This document shows, one piece after another, positions 20,419-29,001 of a DNA stretch of 64,000 nucleotides. This DNA comes from Enterobacter sp. (lineage in GTDB: Bacteria; Pseudomonadota; Gammaproteobacteria; Enterobacterales; Enterobacteriaceae), in contig JALCNW010000007.1 in assembly GCA_022649305.1 (NCBI GenBank), positions 42,802-106,801 of the forward strand, written 5' to 3'. Position numbers and translations under genes: made by a program. The notes beneath the pieces are model-generated. The model saw only the letters and a list, made by a program, of their open reading frames with translations, had not been told where the DNA came from and did not search any database. The number at the start of each line of letters is the position of its first letter. Position 1 is the first letter of the stretch.

Positions 20419-21465
20419 ATGAGGATTCTGGTGGTTGGCCCGTCCTGGGTAGGCGACATGATGATGTCGCAAAGTCTCTATCGCACGCTCAAGGCGCGCT
20501 ATCCCCAGGCGATAATTGACGTGATGGCACCCGCGTGGTGCCGTCCGTTGCTGTCGCGCATGCCAGAAGTTAACGAAGCGATCCCGATGCCGCTCGGCCA
20601 TGGCGCGCTGGAAATCGGTGAGCGCCGTAAGTTAGGCCATAGTCTGCGGGAAAAGCGTTATGACCGCGCCTACGTGCTGCCAAACTCGTTTAAGTCTGCC
20701 CTGGTGCCTTTCTTTGCTGGTGTGCCTCATCGTACGGGCTGGCGTGGCGAAATGCGCTACGGCCTGTTGAACGATGCGCGCGTGCTGGATAAAGAGGCCT
20801 GGCCGCTGATGGTTGAGCGCTACGTTGCACTGGCCTATGACAAAGGTGTGATGCGGACAGCCAAAGATCTCCCACAGCCGCTGCTGTGGCCGCAGTTGCA
20901 GGTGCATGAAGGCGAGAAATCGCAAACCTGTCGCGCGTTTGATCTCTCCGCGGAGCGTCCAATGATTGGCTTTTGCCCTGGCGCAGAGTTCGGTCCCGCC
21001 AAGCGCTGGCCGCACTATCACTACGCCGAGCTGGCAAAGCAGTTGATCGACGAAGGCTATCAGGTTGTGCTGTTCGGCTCGGCGAAAGACCACGAAGCAG
21101 GCAACGAGATCCTCGCCACGCTCAGCAATGAGCAACAGGCCTGGTGCCGTAATCTGGCCGGGGAAACCCAGCTTGAGCAGGCGGTGATCCTGCTGGCTGC
21201 GTGCAACGCTGTCGTCACGAACGATTCAGGACTGATGCACGTCGCCGCCGCGTTGAACCGCCCGCTGGTTGCGCTGTATGGCCCAAGCAGCCCGGACTTT
21301 ACGCCGCCGCTGTCGCACAAAGCCCGCGTCATTCGTCTGATAACCGGTTATCACCGGGTGCGTAAAGGCGATGCCGCCGAAGGCTATCACCAGAGCCTTA
21401 TCGACATTACGCCGCAGCGTGTGCTCGATGAACTGAACGACCTGCTATTAAGTGAAGAAGGGTAA
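20419..21465 (+). CDS. waaF: ADP-heptose:LPS heptosyltransferase II
   Basis: Adds the second heptose to the inner core of LPS on the cytoplasmic face of the inner membrane. It is a GT9 enzyme of 348 residues, as in E. coli. The N-terminal acceptor domain begins MRILVVGPSWVGDMMMSQSL; the C-terminal donor domain carries FCPGAEFGPAKRWP near 190 and VTNDSGLMHVAAAL near 265. It is 12 bp after hldD and 3 bp before waaC. Confidence 0.97.
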   Translation: MRILVVGPSWVGDMMMSQSLYRTLKARYPQAIIDVMAPAWCRPLLSRMPEVNEAIPMPLGHGALEIGERRKLGHSLREKRYDRAYVLPNSFKSALVPFFAGVPHRTGWRGEMRYGLLNDARVLDKEAWPLMVERYVALAYDKGVMRTAKDLPQPLLWPQLQVHEGEKSQTCRAFDLSAERPMIGFCPGAEFGPAKRWPHYHYAELAKQLIDEGYQVVLFGSAKDHEAGNEILATLSNEQQAWCRNLAGETQLEQAVILLAACNAVVTNDSGLMHVAAALNRPLVALYGPSSPDFTPPLSHKARVIRLITGYHRVRKGDAAEGYHQSLIDITPQRVLDELNDLLLSEEG

Positions 21466-21468
21466 CGG

Positions 21469-22452
21469 ATGCGGGTATTGATCGTTAAAACCTCTTCTAT
21501 GGGCGATGTTCTGCATACGTTGCCGTCACTGACGGATGCTATGCGAGCCATCCCCGGTATTCGTTTTGATTGGGTAGTGGAAGAAGGCTTCGCGCAGATA
21601 CCCACCTGGCATGAAGCGGTCGATCGCGTGATCCCCGTCGCTATACGCCGCTGGCGTAAGGCGTGGTTTTCAGCCCCCATTAAAGCCGAGCGCAAGGCGT
21701 TTCGCGAGGCGGTGCAGGCCCAACGCTACGATGCCATTATCGACGCGCAAGGGCTGGTCAAAAGCGCCGCGCTAGTGACCCGTCTGGCGCATGGCGAGAA
21801 GCACGGAATGGACTGGCAAAGCGCGCGCGAGCCACTGGCGAGCTTGTTTTACAATCGCCGTCACGCTATCGCTAAACAGCAGCACGCGGTAGAAAGGACT
21901 CGCGAGTTATTCGCCAAAAGCCTGAATTATGCAAAGCCAACCGCTCAGGGCGACTATGCCATCGCTCAGCATTTTCTTAATGACGCGACGCCGGCTGCAC
22001 AGCCTTATTTCATCTTCCTGCATGCCACAACTCGCGATGAAAAGCATTGGCCGGAAACAAACTGGCGACAGCTCATTGAACTAATGCAACCTTCAGGCAT
22101 CCATATTAAACTCCCATGGGGCGCAGAACATGAACGTCAACGTGCAGAGCGTTTAGCCGCAGGTTTTTCACACGTTGAAGTATTACCCAAGCTTGCGCTG
22201 GCGCAGGTTGCTGCCGAGCTGGCAGGTGCGAAGGCTGTTGTTTCTGTTGATACGGGGCTGAGCCATTTAACAGCGGCGCTGGATCGCCCTAACATCACCC
22301 TCTTCGGCCCAACCGATCCGGGGCTGATTGGGGGTTATGGCAGAAACCAGCATCAGAGGGTTAGCCCTACGAAGCGGATGGGAGACATTACCGCAGATGA
22401 GATTTCTTCATTTTTACAGGGCAGCCAAGGGCTTTCCGACAGGGATATTTAA
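21469..22452 (+). CDS. waaC: ADP-heptose:LPS heptosyltransferase I
   Basis: Transfers the first heptose to Kdo2-lipid A. This GT9 enzyme of 327 residues is slightly longer at its C-terminus than E. coli WaaC (about 319). It begins MRVLIVKTSSMGDVLHTLPS, and the donor site includes VVSVDTGLSHLTAALDRP near 255. The start follows the waaF stop by 3 bases. The next gene starts 3 bases after its stop, so the operon continues into the variable core genes. Confidence 0.97.
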   Translation: MRVLIVKTSSMGDVLHTLPSLTDAMRAIPGIRFDWVVEEGFAQIPTWHEAVDRVIPVAIRRWRKAWFSAPIKAERKAFREAVQAQRYDAIIDAQGLVKSAALVTRLAHGEKHGMDWQSAREPLASLFYNRRHAIAKQQHAVERTRELFAKSLNYAKPTAQGDYAIAQHFLNDATPAAQPYFIFLHATTRDEKHWPETNWRQLIELMQPSGIHIKLPWGAEHERQRAERLAAGFSHVEVLPKLALAQVAAELAGAKAVVSVDTGLSHLTAALDRPNITLFGPTDPGLIGGYGRNQHQRVSPTKRMGDITADEISSFLQGSQGLSDRDI

Positions 22453-22455
22453 CCC

Positions 22456-23565
22456 ATGAGTTATGTATTTCTGCTGATTTTACTTTTTCCGGTGAAAATC
22501 ATCCGGAAGCTGTTTCGTAAGGATACGGGTAAAAACCTGGTTATCCAGACAGCCAAAATCGGTGACTTTATCAATGCGACGCCTCTCCTGGCATATCTGC
22601 AAAAAAGCGATGTGCTGATCAGCCGCAGCGTTAACGCGCTGGCGAAGCATGACGACACCATCAATGAGATCTTTTTTATCGAGCAGCACAAGCGCAACTT
22701 ATGGCGAAAGCTGCGCTTTGCCTGCATGATCATGAATCGCTACGACAACGTATACCTCTTGCAGCCAAACAGCGTTAACCTGTTTTTCGCTGCGACGTGT
22801 AACGCCAAAAATAAACAGTTTTTGAGCACGTATACGCGCAGGTGGTATCACGGGATTTTCTACGCTACGGCTGATGGCATTGTGACTCACGGTAAAAAAA
22901 CGCTGTCGGTGACCAACTATCTCCAGTTGGCCGATCGTTCGCTCTCCTGGCAAGATTCGCCAAAGCATGCCACTCGCCCTCTGTTTAAGCCGACTGCCTA
23001 TCCCGAGATACTGGATAAGCCAGGGGTTATTCGTATTGGCATTAGCGTGTCGGCGGGCAACAAAGCGAAGACTGTTCCTCCAGTGATTTGGAAACGCATT
23101 GTTGACCATCTGGCACCATTGCCCTGCGAATTTTATGTTTTTGGCGCGCCAAACGAACAGTCGTGGATGGACGACATTACCCGCGCCTACGGAGAGATTC
23201 CAAACTTCGTCAATTTGATCGGGAAACTCTCGCTTGAAGAAGTGCCCTGGGCGATCTCAAAAATGGACTGCTATATTGCTTCGGATTCAGGAAATATTTA
23301 TATCGCTGACGCGGTAGGTGTGCCTATCGTGATGCTGTTTGGTCCCTGCTGTCACTACGAGCAGCGTCCACTTGGCAAGGTGCTGTTGGTGGGTGACGAT
23401 CAGAATATTTGTTCATATGTTTTTGAGACACGGTACTATTTCTCTCAGGCGCGTGACGAGCTCTTCGCAGTGACTGATTCTGATTTAAACAAACTTCAAC
23501 AATTCATTCTTGAGCTACCGAAACTTAATACACTCACTGCTGTTTCTGACACCCAAGGACATTAA
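22456..23565 (+). CDS. Glycosyltransferase family 9 protein of the LPS core cluster
   Basis: A 369-residue heptosyltransferase-like protein. A short hydrophobic N-terminus (YVFLLILLFPVKIIRKLF) is followed by a GT9 fold: LVIQTAKIGDFINATPLLAY near 30 and CYIASDSGNIYIADAVGVP near 275, where the usual D-S-G-x2-H is D-S-G-x2-Y, so the catalytic-region histidine is replaced. The acceptor and donor are unknown. It is tightly packed between waaC (3 bp) and a family 2 glycosyltransferase (5 bp), and its sequence is more AT-rich than that of waaFC, typical of the variable outer-core segment. Confidence 0.85.
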   Translation: MSYVFLLILLFPVKIIRKLFRKDTGKNLVIQTAKIGDFINATPLLAYLQKSDVLISRSVNALAKHDDTINEIFFIEQHKRNLWRKLRFACMIMNRYDNVYLLQPNSVNLFFAATCNAKNKQFLSTYTRRWYHGIFYATADGIVTHGKKTLSVTNYLQLADRSLSWQDSPKHATRPLFKPTAYPEILDKPGVIRIGISVSAGNKAKTVPPVIWKRIVDHLAPLPCEFYVFGAPNEQSWMDDITRAYGEIPNFVNLIGKLSLEEVPWAISKMDCYIASDSGNIYIADAVGVPIVMLFGPCCHYEQRPLGKVLLVGDDQNICSYVFETRYYFSQARDELFAVTDSDLNKLQQFILELPKLNTLTAVSDTQGH

Positions 23566-23570
23566 TTTTT

Positions 23571-24479
23571 ATGGCTTTTCTAAGTGTCATTGTTGTCGCG
23601 CATAATGCAGCACACACGCTGGATGCCACCTTTGAAAGTCTACAATTAGCAATGGGTGAAGCGCGTAGTGATATTGAAATTGTTATTTTTAACGACGGTT
23701 CAGATGATTCTACTCAGGATATTATCGAGCGTTGGTTGATGAAATTACCGAACGCTATCGCCAAAAACGTCAACTACCGGAACGTCGGCCAGGTTCGCAA
23801 TAGCGCGGTTGCAATGGCATCAGGTGAGTACATCACCATGTTGGACAGCGACGATTTACTCAAACCTAATAGCCTTAGTGATGCCATTACCTTTCTGAAA
23901 GCGCAGCGTCCCGACATGTTATTGACGCGCCTGCTTGAAATCCGAGATGTCCGTAAAATCAACCCTGAGTGGGGCGGTTTTAATCCTCTTCCATTATCAC
24001 GTGAAGATGCCGTATTTCGCTTCTTACAGCACAAAGATTTCCAGGCTCATCTTATCGGACAATTTATTCTGCGCAGTCTTTACGAAAGCAATCCCATCCC
24101 ATCGATGATCTGCTACGAAGATTTTGCTGTATTCCCTACCATGTTGATGCAAGCCAGTAAAATATTCTATCAGCGTCAAGGGCATTATTATTACATTAAG
24201 CGCAGTGGCAGTTTGTCGAGCATTCTTGATGCCAGTAAAATTTCACTACTTGTTGAATGCACACAACGTATGGAAAAAGCCTTCCCTGCGCGCTTTAGCC
24301 ACCTTGTCAATTGCCATTGGTTTGATATCTATAGCAACCATAAAAAAAGCCTTACCAAAGAGCAATTACAATCAGTTAAAGAGCGTGTTAGTACACTTTA
24401 TTCCTGGTCATTTTTCTTGTCTACCAGTGTTCGTTTTAGCTATAAAAAAAGGGTAATTGAGGCAATATGGAAAAAGTAA
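23571..24479 (+). CDS. Glycosyltransferase family 2 of the LPS core cluster
   Basis: A 302-residue GT-A fold glycosyltransferase. MAFLSVIVVAHNAAHTL starts the nucleotide-sugar domain; IVIFNDGSDDST near 40 and the metal-binding D-x-D in ITMLDSDDLLKPNS near 90 are intact. Donor and acceptor cannot be deduced. Its last 13 bases overlap the start of waaL, which suggests coupled expression and a role finishing the core before O-antigen ligation. Base composition is AT-rich relative to the chromosome around it. Confidence 0.88.
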   Translation: MAFLSVIVVAHNAAHTLDATFESLQLAMGEARSDIEIVIFNDGSDDSTQDIIERWLMKLPNAIAKNVNYRNVGQVRNSAVAMASGEYITMLDSDDLLKPNSLSDAITFLKAQRPDMLLTRLLEIRDVRKINPEWGGFNPLPLSREDAVFRFLQHKDFQAHLIGQFILRSLYESNPIPSMICYEDFAVFPTMLMQASKIFYQRQGHYYYIKRSGSLSSILDASKISLLVECTQRMEKAFPARFSHLVNCHWFDIYSNHKKSLTKEQLQSVKERVSTLYSWSFFLSTSVRFSYKKRVIEAIWKK

Positions 24480-25675
24480 AATTACGGATCTATCAGTTAA
24501 CGCTGGTTTTAAGCTTTATCTCTCTCGCTTTGGTACTGGTTAACTCAGGAAAACAACGAGAGTTCTTTTATATTGCCATTTATGCCAGTATTATCGGCTT
24601 GTTCTGTGAATATAAAAAAATTACTTGGCGTCCCTTCAGCATTGCTCTTCCTATTTTGCTCATCGGGTTGCTTAATCTTGCCTGGTATATGGTCTATGAA
24701 TATCACACCGAAGGACTTAATGCTTACAGCGATTATTTAGGCTCAAGCAAAAAAATAATACTGGCGAGCATATTAGTGTTTTATATCGACCGATTTAAAA
24801 CCTACATAACAAAAGAGAACTTCCAGAAATATTTTTTATACGCCACGGCAACAGGTTTTGTTCTCGCAACCGGGTACGGTTTGTGGCAGGCAAGCGAGGG
24901 TATAACCCGCGTTGAGATGGCTATTAACCGCGCGACCGTTTCAGCCTATGTTTACTCGGTGCTTTCACTCGCCTTCGTATATAGCCTTTACCTGCAGCAG
25001 AATGTAAAATTATACGTCGTTGCAGGCTTCACCATTTTGCTCTCCTATCTTCTTATCCTGATGACCGGCACGCGTGCAGCCATGGGGCTCTATCTGATAC
25101 TGGCAATTGTACTTACGCTTTATCAGTTCAGAAAAATTCATCTCAAGTCCACTATGATTTTCCTCGCTATTGTTGCTGGTATCGTAATAGTCAGCTACAA
25201 GCCTCTGATTTCACCTAAAATTGCGCAAACGCAAACCGAAATCGATGATTATCAAAAAGGTAATGATAGAACCTCGCTTGGCGCCCGTTTTTCGATGTGG
25301 TCGATAGGCATTCAGAATGGTCTTGCACATCCTTTAGGCCAGTCAATGGAAGAGAGGGAAACGTGGTCAAGAAATTACGTGAAAGAAGGTCATCCGCAGG
25401 TCGCGGCTGCACTCGGCTATATCAACATACATCTGCACAATGAAATGATCGAAAAATACTCGCTGCAGGGGATCCCCGGACTTGCGGTTCTGCTATTTTT
25501 CTTTGCGTCGATGATCTATTACGCGGTCAGCAAAAAAAATGCGCTGCTGTTAACGACAATGCTATTGCTACTGCTGTATGGCCTGACAGACGTCATCTTA
25601 TTAAGTTCTGAAGCGTTGATTTTCTTTATGACTCTGTTTGCGCTATCTACGCCATTCTCACAAAGAAATAAATAA
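24467..25675 (+). CDS. waaL: O-antigen ligase
   Basis: A polytopic inner-membrane protein of 402 residues with about 10-12 hydrophobic segments and a large periplasmic loop (about 250-330), the architecture of WaaL/RfaL. The conserved arginine motif MTGTRAAMGLYL lies near residue 200, and the ligase signature HLHNEMIEKYSLQGIPG near 320 carries the catalytic-region histidine. It joins undecaprenyl-linked O-antigen to lipid A-core. WaaL sequences diverge widely, so the assignment rests on topology, motifs and position at the end of hldD-waaF-waaC. Confidence 0.9.
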   Translation: MEKVKLRIYQLTLVLSFISLALVLVNSGKQREFFYIAIYASIIGLFCEYKKITWRPFSIALPILLIGLLNLAWYMVYEYHTEGLNAYSDYLGSSKKIILASILVFYIDRFKTYITKENFQKYFLYATATGFVLATGYGLWQASEGITRVEMAINRATVSAYVYSVLSLAFVYSLYLQQNVKLYVVAGFTILLSYLLILMTGTRAAMGLYLILAIVLTLYQFRKIHLKSTMIFLAIVAGIVIVSYKPLISPKIAQTQTEIDDYQKGNDRTSLGARFSMWSIGIQNGLAHPLGQSMEERETWSRNYVKEGHPQVAAALGYINIHLHNEMIEKYSLQGIPGLAVLLFFFASMIYYAVSKKNALLLTTMLLLLLYGLTDVILLSSEALIFFMTLFALSTPFSQRNK

Positions 25676-25680
25676 CAGTG

Positions 25681-25705
25681 AAAATGCCCGCCTGCGGGCA
25701 TTTTT
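25681..25705. terminator. Bidirectional terminator between waaL and the wabN-like gene
   Basis: ATGCCCGC at 25684-25691 and GCGGGCAT at 25694-25701 form an 8-bp GC-rich stem with a 2-base loop, flanked by AAA and TTTTT. It serves the two convergent genes on either side. Confidence 0.9.
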
Positions 25706-26657
25706 ATTTTTTTTGTTGATAAAACTCCGCCAGCGTCATCCCAACCGTTTTATCTGACAACCATTCAAACAGTTGCTCCAGATCCTGATACAACCCTTCA
25801 ATCGCTTCTGCATCTTTAAAGGTAGGGCTGCCACCGGGCATAAATTCTGACGAATGCAGCATAAACTCCACGTAGTCATTGCCCTGAGACAAAGACTGCT
25901 GCGCCACCTGAATCATTTGAGCCGCATTGCCGCCGGACGGTCGCAGCCAGTTCACGGAGGGGGAACGGTACTTGCCGCGTAAGCGGTCATAACTCTGTTT
26001 TACCGCATTAAGCCAGCCGGGATGTTTGTACTGAATGCTCATCGGGACTTCGAGCAGGGGGCTGTCGCCTGGTCGCGAAATATCAGTTACATCAAGAAAA
26101 TAAGCCTGCTCAGGAAAATGCTGATAATTCGTGCCGCCGTTACCCTGAGGTGCGCCTTTGGCATTGCGCCAGTTCACTCTCGGCGTGACGGAGCAGTCCA
26201 CCTGGTAACCCAGTTCGATAAGCAGCTTAGCGTAGCGGCTATCAAACGCCCAACGTCCCGCACGATGGCTAAGCATTTTCGTCTGGAAGGTATCTTCAAG
26301 TAAACGCGTCATGAAAAGCACTTTCTCTCGCATCACTTCGTCAGAATACTCAATCAAATAGGGCTGCCAGCGCCAGTCGTCGCCGGTCAAATCATGTTCC
26401 GGCGGGCTGTTCCAGGCGTGAAGGTGCATGCCGACCTCCCCCTGACCACGGGCTATCACCTCTTTCGCGAACGCAATAAAAACAGGCTCGATTGCCATCT
26501 CATAGTTGGTTAACCAAACGGGCTTAAAGCCAAAACGCTCACAAAGAGCCTGAAAGCGCTCCAGATATCGGGCGTTCTCCGTTTTGATTTCACGGTGGTT
26601 TTGCCAGAGATTATCGCCTTCTGTATCGATCGTGATGATAAACGCTGGTTTTTTCAT
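25704..26657 (-). CDS. wabN: Polysaccharide deacetylase-like protein, probable WabN (core GlcNAc deacetylase)
   Basis: A 317-residue protein with features of carbohydrate esterase family 4: an N-terminal IITIDTEGDNLW with metal-binding Asp, MHLHAWNSPPEH near 97, SHRAGRWAF near 150, and a late EFMLHSSEF near 265. In Klebsiella the deacetylase WabN converts core GlcNAc added by WabH to glucosamine. A WabH-like gene lies 2.3 kb away here, which supports the same role. It is transcribed opposite to both neighbouring operons and is alone in its unit. The exact symbol is inferred from family and context. Confidence 0.7.
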   Translation of the reverse strand: MKKPAFIITIDTEGDNLWQNHREIKTENARYLERFQALCERFGFKPVWLTNYEMAIEPVFIAFAKEVIARGQGEVGMHLHAWNSPPEHDLTGDDWRWQPYLIEYSDEVMREKVLFMTRLLEDTFQTKMLSHRAGRWAFDSRYAKLLIELGYQVDCSVTPRVNWRNAKGAPQGNGGTNYQHFPEQAYFLDVTDISRPGDSPLLEVPMSIQYKHPGWLNAVKQSYDRLRGKYRSPSVNWLRPSGGNAAQMIQVAQQSLSQGNDYVEFMLHSSEFMPGGSPTFKDAEAIEGLYQDLEQLFEWLSDKTVGMTLAEFYQQKK

Positions 26658-26806
26658 AATGGGTCCGCAAGACGTGAGGTTGTCGCTATGTTACGCACTC
26701 CGTCAATAAGGAGTAAACCCTTACCGATAAATTACGGACATTATGCAGAAAGAGTGCAAGTCGCTATCAGGTCTATTAGAATTGCGAATAGATTGCCTTC
26801 GATAAG

Positions 26807-27874
26807 ATGATGATGAATAACATTCTTAATACGCCGAAATTACGCATTTTACTCATTAAACTCCGTCATCATGGCGACATGTTACTTACCACGCCGGTCA
26901 TTGACTCTTTGCGTCAAAAATGGCCTGACGCACAGATTGACGTACTCCTCTATGAAGAAACGCGCGATATGCTCGGCGCGCATTCTGCTATTGGCACAAT
27001 CTATGGTATCGATCGCAAATGGAAGCAACTGGGTACGCTGAAACATCTGCAAAAGGAGTGGCAGCTTCTTCGCACACTGCGGGCACAACGCTACCAGGTC
27101 GTGATTAATCTTGCCGATCAGTGGCGCAGCGCCATCGTTACCCGATTCACCGGTGCGCCGGTCCGTCTCGGGTTTGCGTTCAACAAGCGTGATAATGCCT
27201 TCTGGCGTTTTTGTCATAGCCAACTGGTCTCGGTAGCGAATCACCATGCGCAACATACCGTCGAGCAAAACCTCTCTATCCTGTCGCCGCTCCCCGTCAC
27301 TCCACAACCTGCCGTCACCATGAGCTACACGGCGGACGACTGGCATCATGCGCAGCAAATATTGATGCAAAAAGGCGTTGGTGATAGCTACATCGTGATA
27401 CAGCCTACCTCGCGCTGGTTCTATAAATGCTGGGACGAGAATAAGATGGCCCAAACCATCACGGCGCTTCAGCAGGATGGCCATACGGTTGTGCTTACGG
27501 CAGGCCCGGATAAAAAAGAGCTTGAGATGATCGATCGTATTCTCGCCGCCTCGCCGCAAACGGGCGTCGTATCGCTGGCAGGTCAGTTGACCTTACGCCA
27601 GCTGGCATCGCTTATCGATCATGCACGCCTGTTTTTAGGTGTAGACTCCGTTCCCATGCATATGGCAGCAGCGCTTCAAACCCCCTGTATCGCCCTGTTC
27701 GGCCCCTCAAAATTGACGTTCTGGTCACCATGGCAGGTCAATGGAGAGGTGATTTGGGCCGGCGATTACGGTCCGCTTCCCGACCCTGATGCTATTGATA
27801 CAAAAACCCAGGAACGCTATCTCGACACGATACCTGTTGAAGATGTGGTCTCTGCCGCAAGGAGATATCTGTAA
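26807..27874 (+). CDS. waaQ: LPS core heptosyltransferase III
   Basis: A 355-residue GT9 enzyme that adds the branching third heptose to the inner core. N-terminal LRILLIKLRHHGDMLLTTPV and C-terminal LFLGVDSVPMHMAAAL motifs are as in WaaQ, with IQPTSRWFYKCW in the donor domain. Three consecutive ATGs (26807, 26810, 26813) make the exact start uncertain, and the Shine-Dalgarno is weak. It is the first gene of the second core operon; the last base of its stop is the first base of wabG. No JUMPstart/ops element was found upstream. Confidence 0.93.
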   Translation: MMMNNILNTPKLRILLIKLRHHGDMLLTTPVIDSLRQKWPDAQIDVLLYEETRDMLGAHSAIGTIYGIDRKWKQLGTLKHLQKEWQLLRTLRAQRYQVVINLADQWRSAIVTRFTGAPVRLGFAFNKRDNAFWRFCHSQLVSVANHHAQHTVEQNLSILSPLPVTPQPAVTMSYTADDWHHAQQILMQKGVGDSYIVIQPTSRWFYKCWDENKMAQTITALQQDGHTVVLTAGPDKKELEMIDRILAASPQTGVVSLAGQLTLRQLASLIDHARLFLGVDSVPMHMAAALQTPCIALFGPSKLTFWSPWQVNGEVIWAGDYGPLPDPDAIDTKTQERYLDTIPVEDVVSAARRYL

Positions 27875-29001
27875 TGACTCGCCATCGCCTGGCCATTGTG
27901 CGCCAAAAATATCGTCCCGATGGCGGAGCTGAACGCTTTGTCTCCCGAGCGCTCACGGCGCTCAGCAACCAAAATCTTGAGCTCAACGTCATTACGCGTG
28001 AATGGCAGGGTGAGAAGCAGGACGACTGGAATATTCACATTTGCGATCCGCAAAAATGGGGCCGTATTAGCCGTGAACGCGGCTTTGCTAACGCTGCGCG
28101 CGCGCTTTGGCAGCAGCAGCAATTTGATATCGTCCAAAGTCACGAGCGTATTCCTGGCTGCGACATTTATCGCGCGGGTGATGGCGTACATCGACGCTGG
28201 CTGCTGCAGCGCACACGTATTCTCTCCGGCTGGCGCGCGCAAATGCTGATGCACGACCGCTATCACCGCTATGTCATGAACGCCGAGCGCGAGATGTACC
28301 AGGCTCCGGAGCTTAAAGCCGTTATCTGTAATGCGGAAATGATCAAAACTGAGATCGTGGAAGACTTTGATATTGACGCAAAAAAGATACATGTGATTTA
28401 TAATTCAATTGATACCAGCCGCTTCGTTCCGGCAGAAGAGCAACAACGCGCTGCACTTCGCCAAAAGCTGGGGGTACCAATCGATGCCGTTGTGTTCTGT
28501 TTTGTAGGTTCTGGATTCGAACGAAAAGGGTTAGCCAGTGCCATTCACGCCATTGCAGGTACAGATGCATGGCTGATTGTGGTGGGTCAGGATAAAGCAG
28601 AGCAACGTTACCGCAGCCTCGCACGGTCATTGGGCTGCGAGGGGCAAATCCGCTTCCTGGGGATGCAAAAGGAGACGCTGCCATTTTACCAGCTATCCGA
28701 TGGCTTACTGTTGCCAACGCTGTATGATCCCTTTCCAAACGTTATTCTTGAAGCGATGGCCTGCGGCTTGCCCGTCATTACTTCAGAAAGCTGCGGCGGA
28801 GCAGAATTTATTGCACAGGGCCAGAATGGTTTTTACTGTGACGCACTTGATATCAACAGGTTGAAGGAGGCCATTGCGGCTATCCCTTCTCTGGAAAAGA
28901 ATAACAATATGGGGATGGCGGCGCGCGAACGCGTCAAAGACGCTACCCCTGAAAAACTATCAAGTCAGCTTATTTCGCTTTATCAAAAATTACTGGATTA
29001 A
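27874..29001 (+). CDS. wabG: Core glycosyltransferase of the WabG/WaaG group (family 4)
   Basis: A 375-residue GT4 enzyme related to WaaG. Typical stretches are RLAIVRQKYRPDGGAERFVS at the N-terminus, GDGVHRRWLLQR near 110, FVGSGFERKGL near 210 and the donor-site PFPNVILEAMACGLPV near 290. In Klebsiella, WabG transfers galacturonic acid to the second heptose; E. coli WaaG transfers glucose. The WabG label is preferred because the following wabH-, waaA- and waaE-like genes form the Klebsiella-type cluster. It is coupled to both neighbours by one-base TAATG overlaps. Confidence 0.8.
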   Translation: MTRHRLAIVRQKYRPDGGAERFVSRALTALSNQNLELNVITREWQGEKQDDWNIHICDPQKWGRISRERGFANAARALWQQQQFDIVQSHERIPGCDIYRAGDGVHRRWLLQRTRILSGWRAQMLMHDRYHRYVMNAEREMYQAPELKAVICNAEMIKTEIVEDFDIDAKKIHVIYNSIDTSRFVPAEEQQRAALRQKLGVPIDAVVFCFVGSGFERKGLASAIHAIAGTDAWLIVVGQDKAEQRYRSLARSLGCEGQIRFLGMQKETLPFYQLSDGLLLPTLYDPFPNVILEAMACGLPVITSESCGGAEFIAQGQNGFYCDALDINRLKEAIAAIPSLEKNNNMGMAARERVKDATPEKLSSQLISLYQKLLD

